Of a DNA stretch of 36,958 nt, positions 16,895 to 24,163 are shown piece by piece. A program made the translations under genes and the position numbers. The stretch comes from Gammaproteobacteria bacterium RBG_16_51_14 (GTDB taxonomy: Bacteria > Pseudomonadota > Gammaproteobacteria > Eutrophobiales > Eutrophobiaceae), in the NCBI GenBank assembly GCA_001802375.1, contig MGXK01000015.1:1-36958 (forward strand), written 5' to 3'. Position 1 is the first letter of the stretch. Every line of letters begins with the position of its first letter. The notes beneath the pieces were generated by a model. It was given only the letters and a program-made list of their open reading frames with translations, made no database searches and had not been told where the DNA came from.

Positions 16895-17637
16895 ATCTGT
16901 TAGTTGATATAGGAAATACTTGCATCAAGTGGGCTGTAGAAAATAATACAGTCCTGGGGCCGCAAAAGGCATTCCTGTACCGACAAACAAAGTTGCCTGA
17001 GCAATTGAATGAACATTGGAAATCAATACCGTTACCTGGACAGGTTCTCGTCTCCAATGTTGCAGGTAAAGATATCCGGGAAGTCCTGACTGCATGGGTA
17101 AAAGACAGGTGGAATGTTGAAACCAGAATTGCAGAAGTCGAACAGTTTGCCTGTGGTGTTACCAATGCCTATCATGACGTGAGGCAACTGGGTGTGGATC
17201 GCTGGCTTGCCATTATTGCTGCCTGGAACCGGTTTAAGTCACCTGTTTGTGTTGTCGATTGCGGCACTGCCATTACAATTGATGGCGTCGCTGTTGATGG
17301 CATCCACCTTGGCGGCCTGATTATTCCTGGTTTGTTAATGATGCAGGAAGCCCTGGTCAGGAATACCAGAGGTATTGATGTGAAAACCGGCACTGATATC
17401 ACCCCGGAATTCGGTAAGGATACACAAAAGGGGGTAGCCAATGGGTGTTGCCTGGCAGCAGTCGCGCTTATTGATCGGGGCGTGCAGAACATGCATGCTG
17501 AAACAGGCAGTGGATTGAACTGTGTAATTACTGGTGGTGCTGCACGCTTTGTTTTACCCTATCTCGCTGCCGATTTTATTTCCGACCCTCAGTTGGTATT
17601 ACGTGGTCTGTCCAGCTTGTTCAGGGATAAACCATGA
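16891..17637 (+). CDS. coaX: Type III pantothenate kinase
   Basis: The 248-residue protein begins NLLVDIGNTCIKWAVENN, the phosphate-binding loop of CoaX, and has GVDRWLAIIAAWNRF, then CVVDCGTAITIDGVAVDG, then GGLIIPGLLMMQEAL. CoaX phosphorylates pantothenate in the first step of coenzyme A synthesis; type III enzymes need a monovalent cation and are not inhibited by CoA. The start is TTG at 16891, chosen because the frame matches the family from the first residue and overlaps the birA stop. The next gene overlaps its stop by 4 bases (ATGA). Confidence 0.94.
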   Translation: MNLLVDIGNTCIKWAVENNTVLGPQKAFLYRQTKLPEQLNEHWKSIPLPGQVLVSNVAGKDIREVLTAWVKDRWNVETRIAEVEQFACGVTNAYHDVRQLGVDRWLAIIAAWNRFKSPVCVVDCGTAITIDGVAVDGIHLGGLIIPGLLMMQEALVRNTRGIDVKTGTDITPEFGKDTQKGVANGCCLAAVALIDRGVQNMHAETGSGLNCVITGGAARFVLPYLAADFISDPQLVLRGLSSLFRDKP

Positions 17638-18488
17638 AATGGCTGTTTATCCTTCTGTTATTGTGCAATGTCTTCTATTTTGGATGGGAAATTGATCGAC
17701 AGACAAAAATTACGATACGCAATTCGTCAGCAGCCATAGCAATCCCGGAAGGGACAGAAAAATTAAAGTTATTATCAGAACTTGGGGAACCACCTGCGCT
17801 TATAACCACCCAGGCAGAACAGCCAATCCCCGCGGACGAAAAACAGGAAGAGAAGGTGGATACTCGGGAAGAGGATGTCCCGGGGATGAAAGTCGGGGAT
17901 AGTACGGTGGGTGATAACGAACCACCAGACATCGGACTGGAGTTACTCCAGTCACTCCCCGGGGTCAATATCTCCGAACTGACCAAGGATTTAGATCAGG
18001 CTAAACCCCTCTGTTTTACCTATGGTCCGATGCCTGATGCCGCTGAGTCGGACCGGCTGGAAGACTGGTTTCGAAGCCGCCATGTATGGGTTAACCACCG
18101 GCTTACGGATGACAAGGGCAGACAACTCTTCTGGATCTATCTGACGGCACGTGATTCCAGGGAAAATGCCATGGCGGCGATCAGGGATTTAAAAAACAGG
18201 GGTGTCACAGATTTGCGCCTGATCAGTACGGGTGAACTTGTCAATGCCATTTCCCTGGGTCTTTTTTCGACACAGGCAGCGGTGAACAGACGATTGCGTC
18301 AGATCACGGATAAGGGCTATAAACCGGTTGTCATCCCCCATTACGGGGAAAAGAAAATCCACTGGCTGGATATCAGGCTTGACAAGAATGCACCGGTTCT
18401 GAATGAGATTATTGATAGTTTCCCTGCACGCTATAATTCAGTCCCGGTAGCGTGTAATGAAATTGCCATGTCAACCGTTAATCCCTAA
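17634..18488 (+). CDS. Membrane-anchored SPOR-like domain protein
   Basis: The 284-residue protein has an N-terminal membrane segment (KWLFILLLLCNVFYFGW), then a long acidic low-complexity linker (about residues 40-115). The C-terminal part resembles a SPOR domain: LFWIYLTARDSRENAMAAIR, then DLKNRGVTDLRLI and LGLFSTQAAVNRRLRQI. SPOR domains bind denuded peptidoglycan at division sites. A protein of this shape is common after birA-coaX in gammaproteobacteria. The start overlaps the coaX stop by 4 bases, so it is co-translated. The SPOR assignment is by pattern and is moderately certain. Confidence 0.75.
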   Translation: MKWLFILLLLCNVFYFGWEIDRQTKITIRNSSAAIAIPEGTEKLKLLSELGEPPALITTQAEQPIPADEKQEEKVDTREEDVPGMKVGDSTVGDNEPPDIGLELLQSLPGVNISELTKDLDQAKPLCFTYGPMPDAAESDRLEDWFRSRHVWVNHRLTDDKGRQLFWIYLTARDSRENAMAAIRDLKNRGVTDLRLISTGELVNAISLGLFSTQAAVNRRLRQITDKGYKPVVIPHYGEKKIHWLDIRLDKNAPVLNEIIDSFPARYNSVPVACNEIAMSTVNP

Positions 18489-18551
18489 AATACCGTGGAT
18501 TGTATCAGGACTGGTGTTTTTCAGGTTTTTTGTTGTCTGATGTGACGGTAT

Positions 18552-18625
18552 GCCCCGATAGTTAAACGGTATAACCGATGATTTGTAATCATCTATTGGG
18601 GGTTCGATTCCCTCTCGGGGCTCCA
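18552..18625 (+). tRNA. tRNA-Thr (anticodon TGT) with glycine-type body
   Basis: The folded cloverleaf is complete. The acceptor GCCCCGA pairs with TCGGGGC (18615-18621), followed by T73 and an encoded CCA. The D-stem GTTA/TAAC carries the loop AACGGTA with conserved A14, G18, G19 and A21. The anticodon stem GATGA/TCATC holds the loop TTTGTAA, so the anticodon is TGT (18584-18586), reading ACA (Thr). The T-loop is TTCGATT. The body length is 71 nt plus CCA. The D-loop, T-arm and U73 look like bacterial tRNA-Gly, not like ordinary tRNA-Thr, which usually has A73. The position after birA-coaX parallels E. coli, where thrU (also TGT) follows birA-coaA. Confidence 0.93.
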
Positions 18626-18681
18626 GTTTGTGATAAGGTTGAGAAGTACAGATACTGCTGCCTGGGGGCAATTACATAGAC

Positions 18682-19803
18682 ATGAAACAGTTCAAGCGAA
18701 TCACATCAGCGGTTATTCTTTTATGCACCCTTCAGCAGTCCATGTCTGCTGAGTCTCCCAAGGATCAAATCCAGATATTGATCAATGAAGGCCATTTACA
18801 GCAGGCACTGAAACTGGCAGACGAAACACTTGCCGGAGATGAATCTGATATCAGGATCCTGTTTCTTAAAGGCCTCATACTGACCAAGCTGAATGATCTG
18901 GATAATGCCCAGAAACTGTTTGAGAAATTAACGAATGAACACCCGGAATTACCTGAGCCATTCAATAATCTTGCTGTCATTTATGCATTCAAGGGTGAAT
19001 ATGACAAGGCGGAACTGGCATTGCTGACTGCAATCAACACCCATCCTAGTTATGCGACGGCACACGAAAACCTGGGTGATATCTATGCCAAGATGGCAAC
19101 CCAGGCATACAATCAGGCCCTGGCACTGGATCAGGAAAATAAATTCGTCAAGGAAAAATTATTACTGGTGAATGAATTATTTTCGGTACCTGAGTCACCG
19201 GTCGCGATAGCCAATAAGGAAGAAAAGCAGGAGGAAATGATTGCCAAGACAAAACCAGTGATAAAGGAAAGTCCGCAGGTAACACCAGAGGAAATGCCGG
19301 AGGTAGCGCCTGAGGAAAAGCCGGAGATAGCACCAGAGGAAAAGCTACCGGTTGCGCCAGAAGCAAAACCGGAGGAACCACCGGAGGTAATGAAAGAAAC
19401 AGAAGTCGTACCACCTGCCCAGGAAACGGCTTCTCCTAAACAGGAAAGTCAACAGGATGATACATTCAAGACAGAAGTGATCATGGCGTTGCAAGCCTGG
19501 GCCAATGCCTGGTCTTCCAGGGATATGGATGCCTATCTGGCCTGTTATGCCAGTGAATTTGTGCCACCCAACAAGCTTTCCAGAAAGACGTGGGAAGCCC
19601 GGCGCAAAGAGCGGCTGGAGGCACCACAGTTTATAAAAGTAGAGATCTCTGCTATAAACGTTGTGTTTAATGATAATGGGCAGGCACGGATAAAATTTCT
19701 GCAACAATACCAGTCTGATACCTACAGTGACAGGGTAACAAAGGAGATCATGATGAAAAAGAAAGACGGAAAGTGGTTAATCACCAGGGAACTGGACAGG
19801 TAA
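18682..19803 (+). CDS. Exported TPR protein with Pro/Glu linker and NTF2/Cds6-like C-terminal domain
   Basis: The 373-residue protein has a signal peptide (ending MSAES) and about three TPR repeats at roughly residues 28-155: LQQALKLADETLAGDESDIR, FNNLAVIYAFKGEYDKAELA and HENLGDIYAKMATQAYNQAL. A Pro/Glu-rich linker with repeated xAPEEKPE units covers about 185-250. The C-terminal 110 residues (LQAWANAWSSRDMDAYLACY, then YSDRVTKEIMMKKKDGKWLI) look like the NTF2-like domain (SnoaL/DUF4440, Cds6-type) found at the end of some L,D-transpeptidases. The next gene carries a similar domain. It probably organises envelope proteins; the exact role is unknown. Confidence 0.82.
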   Translation: MKQFKRITSAVILLCTLQQSMSAESPKDQIQILINEGHLQQALKLADETLAGDESDIRILFLKGLILTKLNDLDNAQKLFEKLTNEHPELPEPFNNLAVIYAFKGEYDKAELALLTAINTHPSYATAHENLGDIYAKMATQAYNQALALDQENKFVKEKLLLVNELFSVPESPVAIANKEEKQEEMIAKTKPVIKESPQVTPEEMPEVAPEEKPEIAPEEKLPVAPEAKPEEPPEVMKETEVVPPAQETASPKQESQQDDTFKTEVIMALQAWANAWSSRDMDAYLACYASEFVPPNKLSRKTWEARRKERLEAPQFIKVEISAINVVFNDNGQARIKFLQQYQSDTYSDRVTKEIMMKKKDGKWLITRELDR

Positions 19804-19827
19804 TGCAGTAATTCACTATTGTTTGTC

Positions 19828-21042
19828 ATGTTTTCTGCACTCAGAATATTTTTCTTGCTGGTCATGGCCGGCTTTCCCCCATGCACCACCGCGGCGCGGG
19901 ATCGGGCAACACAAACGACGGCTGTTCAAAACGTATCCCATCATTCAGAGCAGCTCCTGCTGAATGCGATCGAGAAAATCAGGAACGATGATTTTGATGG
20001 GGCTTTGACGGAACTCAGGCATCTGGTAAAGCTGAATCCGCAATTCAATCTTGCACAACTCATGTATGCAGACTTGTTATCTGCCCGTGCTCATCGAATT
20101 ACTGACTTCGGGAATTTGTTAACCGCCCCATATAAACAGATCACCGCACTCCGTGAAGAAGCAAAGGCACGGTGGCGTTACCAGCAGTCACAACCTGCCG
20201 TCAAACAGATTCCTGTTTCTTTCGTTCAGTTGGCGAATAAACAGAAATACGCCATCGTTGTTGATCTGGCAATCTCACGTCTCTTTCTGTTCCAGAATCA
20301 CAAGGGGGTCCCATCCCTGATCGAGGATTTCTATGTCACGATCGGCAAGAACGGAACCGGCAAGGTCACAGAGGGTGATCAGAAAACACCGGTTGGGGTG
20401 TATTTTGTCACCGGCTTTATTGATCCGGACAAACTGCCGGATTTATACGGGGACGGGGCATTTCCTATCAATTATCCAAATGTCTGGGATAAACGAGACG
20501 GGCGCACAGGTTACGGGATCTGGTTACACGGGACACCGCATGGTACCTACAGCCGTCCCCCGCGGGACAGTGATGGTTGTGTAATCCTCTCGAACCAGGA
20601 CCTGAAATCGATATCACCTTATATAGACGAGGGACAAACCCCGGTCATACTGGCTGACAGTATTGAATGGCTCTCTGTTGATGATTGGAAGCGGCAACGG
20701 AACCAGTACATGACATTTATTGAACAATGGCGCAATGACTGGGAAAGCCGGAATGCCGATCGCTATTTACGCCACTATTCCAGGGAATATTCCGGGCTGG
20801 GCAAGGATTATGAAGGATGGGTGCAATACAAACGGCGCGTTAATCCATCCAAGAATTTCATCCGGGTGAAATTGATTGACCCCAGTATGTTCCTGTATCC
20901 TGGTGACGAGCGCATTCTGGTTGTTACATTCGATCAGGATTATACAAGTGATGATATTCATCGCCAGTTTACCAAACGCCAGTATTGGCGCAGGGAAGCA
21001 GATGGTGAATGGCGGATTATTTATGAAGGTTCTGTTTCCTGA
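19828..21042 (+). CDS. L,D-transpeptidase with C-terminal NTF2/Cds6-like domain
   Basis: The protein has an N-terminal signal peptide (ALRIFFLLVMAGFPPCTTAA). A TPR-like helical region (about 40-95) is followed by the YkuD-type catalytic domain: KYAIVVDLAISRLFLFQNH, GTGKVTEGDQKTPVGVYFVT, and the active-site block WLHGTPHGTYSRPPRDSDGC with C251. These enzymes form 3-3 peptidoglycan crosslinks or attach proteins to the wall. The C-terminal part (FIEQWRNDWESRNADRYLRH, then KRQYWRREADGEWRIIYEGS) is NTF2-like and resembles the preceding protein's end. I chose ATG at 19828; an in-frame TTG at 19819 is also open, and neither has a clear ribosome-binding site. It overlaps the convergent amidase gene by 22 bases. 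Confidence 0.9.
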   Translation: MFSALRIFFLLVMAGFPPCTTAARDRATQTTAVQNVSHHSEQLLLNAIEKIRNDDFDGALTELRHLVKLNPQFNLAQLMYADLLSARAHRITDFGNLLTAPYKQITALREEAKARWRYQQSQPAVKQIPVSFVQLANKQKYAIVVDLAISRLFLFQNHKGVPSLIEDFYVTIGKNGTGKVTEGDQKTPVGVYFVTGFIDPDKLPDLYGDGAFPINYPNVWDKRDGRTGYGIWLHGTPHGTYSRPPRDSDGCVILSNQDLKSISPYIDEGQTPVILADSIEWLSVDDWKRQRNQYMTFIEQWRNDWESRNADRYLRHYSREYSGLGKDYEGWVQYKRRVNPSKNFIRVKLIDPSMFLYPGDERILVVTFDQDYTSDDIHRQFTKRQYWRREADGEWRIIYEGSVS

Positions 21043-22010
21043 TTCTTTTCAACAGAACGTATCTGCGTACCCAGATTACGTCTCAACCAGTTGACCAGGT
21101 CAACCCAGATATTGTTTATCTCCGTGGAGGTGGGCATGCTGCCGGCATAAGGCAGTTCAATGGTAACAACCGGAATATGTTTCTGGATGCCGGCATAATT
21201 ACCGAGTGAGCCTGGATAGGTACCAATCAGGCTCAGATAAAGTCGACCCAGCCGGTACGGGGCATTTTTCGGTCCATCGTAATCAACGACCCCATGCGGG
21301 GCATGTACGGTAACAATCACATCAGGGTTGAATTGTTCGATCTCCCGGGCCAGCCAGTGAGTTTCAGGTTCACTTAATGCGCTCTTGCCGGGATAGCGTC
21401 TGGGATCGCTGTCTGTCCGGTGTAACCAGTAATCCGCAGTTTCAGTATCCCAGTCAGGCATGGGGAAGTTCCGGTTCAGATCAACCCCATTGGCATTCAT
21501 ACGCTGGGATTTTTCTCTTAACAGGCCGTCGGGGTTAAGCAGGGGCACTACATGCCAGTGGAACAGGCCGGAGTGAAATTTATCGAGTATTTTCATCCAC
21601 TTGAAAACAATGCTTACTGACGAATATTCATCCCCATGAATCCCGCCGATCAGCAGGACGCGCCCATGCGGTGAGCGGGATGGCAAGGGTGGATATTCCT
21701 TGTACAGGATCAAGGCGCCATTGACTGATACACCACCAGTGATAACAAGATTCCGTTCCAGGCACTCATTCTGAAAGATACTGGCAAGCTTGCCCTCGAT
21801 ACGCCTGCACTCACTGGCGGCAGATTTGGAAGGATTACTCGGTTCCGGCGGTGTATGCGCATGATTATTATCAGCGACGGCAGATTGTGCCGTATCCTCT
21901 TCCCGGTGCTCCCATTCATCGAGCTCAGCCGCCTGTATAGGCATCCCTGTAAATAACAGGAATGTCATGGCGGAAGAGGCAAGGCTATTGTGCAGATCTG
22001 GTCTTTTCAT
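21021..22010 (-). CDS. Exported M14-family zinc carboxypeptidase/amidase, MpaA-like
   Basis: The 329-residue protein has a signal peptide (about residues 1-28, ending PIQAAE) and a disordered segment to about 70. The M14 zinc site is intact: GGIHGDE gives H125 and E128, and VTVHAPH gives H236. NANGVDLNRNF supplies the substrate arginine, and E285 in TIELPYAG is the catalytic base. The sequence resembles MpaA, which cleaves gamma-D-Glu-meso-diaminopimelate in murein peptides, but MpaA is cytoplasmic whereas this one looks exported. Next to the L,D-transpeptidase, a role in wall-peptide trimming is likely. Confidence 0.87.
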   Translation of the reverse strand: MKRPDLHNSLASSAMTFLLFTGMPIQAAELDEWEHREEDTAQSAVADNNHAHTPPEPSNPSKSAASECRRIEGKLASIFQNECLERNLVITGGVSVNGALILYKEYPPLPSRSPHGRVLLIGGIHGDEYSSVSIVFKWMKILDKFHSGLFHWHVVPLLNPDGLLREKSQRMNANGVDLNRNFPMPDWDTETADYWLHRTDSDPRRYPGKSALSEPETHWLAREIEQFNPDVIVTVHAPHGVVDYDGPKNAPYRLGRLYLSLIGTYPGSLGNYAGIQKHIPVVTIELPYAGSMPTSTEINNIWVDLVNWLRRNLGTQIRSVEKNQETEPS

Positions 22011-22132
22011 GGGACCATATTATGTATGTATCCTGAAGTGGAAATGCCTCGCTGATTATAACTCATACAACGGAAATGCCAGGAAAAAAAGGTGAATATA
22101 ACCAGTAATCATGGTGATTTTTACATACCGGC

Positions 22133-23446
22133 TCAAAACAGGTAATCCAGAAAGATCCCGAGGAATACGATTGCGCCGAACCAGTTATTGTTCTGAAATG
22201 CATGCATGCACCCTTCCCGCTGCCTGTCCCTGATCAGGTACTGCTGGTACATCGCCAGTACGCAGGCACCGGCAATACCCGAAAAATAATATCCCCCCAG
22301 TTCCGATTGTCTGCCTATCAGGATCAGGACAACCAGCAGCAGCACCTGTATCCCTCCAATAATAACGCGGTCGGCATCATCGAACAAAATCGCAGTAGAT
22401 TTTATGCCGAGCCTCAAATCATCATCGCGGTCCACCATTGCATAAATAGTGTCATAGACCACAGACCAGAGTACATTGGCGATATAGATCAGCCAGGCAA
22501 TTTGCGGCACCGTACCGGTCTGTGCAGCGAATACCATGGGTACACCCCAGCCAAAGGCGAGTCCAAGGAAAAACTGGGGAAGATAGGTAACACGTTTCAT
22601 GTAGGGATAGATTGCCGCAAGCAGGATACCTACTACGGACAGTTGCATTGTCAACCGGTTCAGGGTCATGACCAGCAGAAAGGCAATTGTAATCAGGAAG
22701 GCTGCCACACCCAGTGCCTCCGCTGGTTTGACAAATCCGGCAACAATCTGCCTGCTCCGGGTTCGTTGTACCGCACCATCGAATTTCCTGTCCGCGAGAT
22801 CGTTTATAACACAGCCCCCGGATCGCATCAGGATCACCCCCAGTACAAAGACGGTAAACACATACGGATCGGGAATTCCCCCGGCAGCGATCCACATGGC
22901 CCACAGGGTGGGCCAGAGTAATAAAAAGATCCCGATCGGTTTATCCAGACGTATCAGCAGGGCATAATGGTATAATCTGTCCCTGATCAACAGCAGGTTT
23001 GACCTGATTTTCGCCAGTGTCCATTGCCAATACTGACTGGTTTTATCGAGAACAAATATCCCGTTTTTGACCAGTATTCCCCGAATAATCCGGGTGTAGT
23101 GCACTGTCCTCAGGGTACAGTGGGATAACCTGTCCCTGAGCAATGGCAGGTTTGACCTGATTTTCGCCAGCGTCCATTGCCGGTACTGACCGGCTTTATC
23201 CAGTACAAATAACCCGTTATTGACCAGTATCCCCCGGATGATCCGGGCGTGATGCACTGTCCTCAGGGCACAGTGGGATAACCTGTCCCTGAATAATGGC
23301 AGGTTTGACCTGATTTTCGCCAGTGTCCATTGCCAATACTGACTGGTTTTATCAAGTATAAATATCCCGTATTTAACCAGCATCTGCCTGGCAAACTGGG
23401 CGCAGTGTACTGTCCTTTGCCCTGCTATTTGCCAGTATTCATGCAT
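22133..23446 (-). CDS. ubiA: UbiA, 4-hydroxybenzoate polyprenyltransferase, with tandemly repeated N-terminal extension
   Basis: From about residue 160 the protein is a normal UbiA: RLDKPIGIFLLLWPTLWAMW, the first prenyl-diphosphate motif NDLADRKFD (N215, D216, D219) and the second, VDRDDDLRLGIKSTA (D341-D345), with about nine membrane helices. It attaches the polyprenyl tail to 4-hydroxybenzoate in ubiquinone synthesis. The family is about 290 residues; this one has 437. The extra N-terminus holds three 51-residue repeats (residues 24-74, 75-125, and 126 onward, the last merging into the core) and a partial fourth copy. No ATG occurs between M22 and M184, which lies inside the first membrane helix, so translation through the repeats is likely. 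It overlaps ubiC by 22 bases. Confidence 0.92.
   Translation of the reverse strand: MHEYWQIAGQRTVHCAQFARQMLVKYGIFILDKTSQYWQWTLAKIRSNLPLFRDRLSHCALRTVHHARIIRGILVNNGLFVLDKAGQYRQWTLAKIRSNLPLLRDRLSHCTLRTVHYTRIIRGILVKNGIFVLDKTSQYWQWTLAKIRSNLLLIRDRLYHYALLIRLDKPIGIFLLLWPTLWAMWIAAGGIPDPYVFTVFVLGVILMRSGGCVINDLADRKFDGAVQRTRSRQIVAGFVKPAEALGVAAFLITIAFLLVMTLNRLTMQLSVVGILLAAIYPYMKRVTYLPQFFLGLAFGWGVPMVFAAQTGTVPQIAWLIYIANVLWSVVYDTIYAMVDRDDDLRLGIKSTAILFDDADRVIIGGIQVLLLVVLILIGRQSELGGYYFSGIAGACVLAMYQQYLIRDRQREGCMHAFQNNNWFGAIVFLGIFLDYLF
22950..23420. repeat. 153-bp tandem repeat within the 5' part of ubiA
   Basis: Three copies with a period of exactly 153 bases (51 codons) are visible. The landmark TCGCCAG occurs at 23011, 23164 and 23317, and a related partial unit follows to about 23420. 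Copies begin at about 23377, 23224 and 23071 on the minus strand. Copies one and three share DKTSQYWQW, whereas copy two has DKAGQYRQW. The third copy continues into the UbiA core (RDRLYHYALLIRLDKP), so the repeat appears to have been copied from the native N-terminus. All copies stay in frame with no stop. Confidence 0.92.
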
Positions 23447-23976
23447 TTTGTGATCGCCGGTAGAAAAACCTCAATAACCAGGATGGGCTTTTGTTGAATC
23501 TGAAAAATCGATCGCCGGCCCCATAATTCGCCGCCTGTGTTTGTATTTACGCCAGCAAGCTGATACAGCATGTCCGTTGGCGGGATTACTGCATATCCGG
23601 CATTTTTCCGGCTTGTGCTCTGATCAGCAAATAACACACCGCCAAGAGGACGTTTCCCCAGTGTGGCAAGTCTGCGCTGGGCACCACTCAGGGTACAGCC
23701 CGGGAATATACTGCGGGCATAGACCCATGTGGTGCAATTACATCTGAGCAGTACTTCCCTGATCAGGGCATATTCCCCTTCTTTCAGGCCAAGCAGCTGT
23801 GATTCATCATGTGCCGGGCGTTTCCAGGATTGGTCTTTCAGCTGCAGACAGAACTGACTGCGGCAATATTTCTGCAAATAGCGCGTCAATGAACCCTGTT
23901 CCAGGAGACAGTCACGCAGGCCTTTCGGTAGTCTGTTCAATCCTGACTGCTGTTGTGTTCGCCAGACCAGTCTCAA
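23425..23976 (-). CDS. ubiC: Chorismate lyase
   Basis: The 183-residue protein follows the UbiC pattern: SLTRYLQKYCRSQFCLQL near the start, LIREVLLRCNCTTWVYARSI in the middle, LATLGKRPLGGVLFAD, and LWGRRSIFQIQQKPILVIEV near the end. Conserved Arg, Gly and Glu positions of the chorismate and 4-hydroxybenzoate site are present (WVYARS, RPLGG, IEVFLP). It converts chorismate to 4-hydroxybenzoate and pyruvate, the first committed step of ubiquinone synthesis, and feeds UbiA directly. The start of ubiA lies inside its last codons, so the two are co-translated. Confidence 0.92.
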   Translation of the reverse strand: MRLVWRTQQQSGLNRLPKGLRDCLLEQGSLTRYLQKYCRSQFCLQLKDQSWKRPAHDESQLLGLKEGEYALIREVLLRCNCTTWVYARSIFPGCTLSGAQRRLATLGKRPLGGVLFADQSTSRKNAGYAVIPPTDMLYQLAGVNTNTGGELWGRRSIFQIQQKPILVIEVFLPAITKCMNTGK

Positions 23977-24163
23977 GTTTTTCCCCGGGCCACATTCGTG
24001 GGGTGTTGTGTCAGCATTATCAAGTTTATCATCGCGGGAAACCCGGAATTTTATATTTTATTTTTCCTGTTCATCAGGCCTGTTTATGTTTGCGGTTGCT
24101 GTTTGTGCATCCATCTGCAGTTACGCCGATGGCAACAGCAATAATGTTTTTTATCGTTACCGG
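23977..24163. other. Intergenic region upstream of ubiC
   Basis: This 187-base gap follows recG and precedes ubiC on the same strand. It holds no gene that I can support and no clear terminator hairpin. It probably contains the ubiC-ubiA promoter. Confidence 0.3.

Noticed and set aside
22202-22921. A 239-codon open frame on the plus strand
   Set aside because: It is antisense to the conserved core of ubiA, has biased composition (many His, Gln, Pro), and shows no domain.
22950-23420. The 153-bp repeats considered as a CRISPR array or mobile repeat
   Set aside because: The units are adjacent without spacers, stay in frame with ubiA, and merge into its coding core, so they are a coding tandem duplication.
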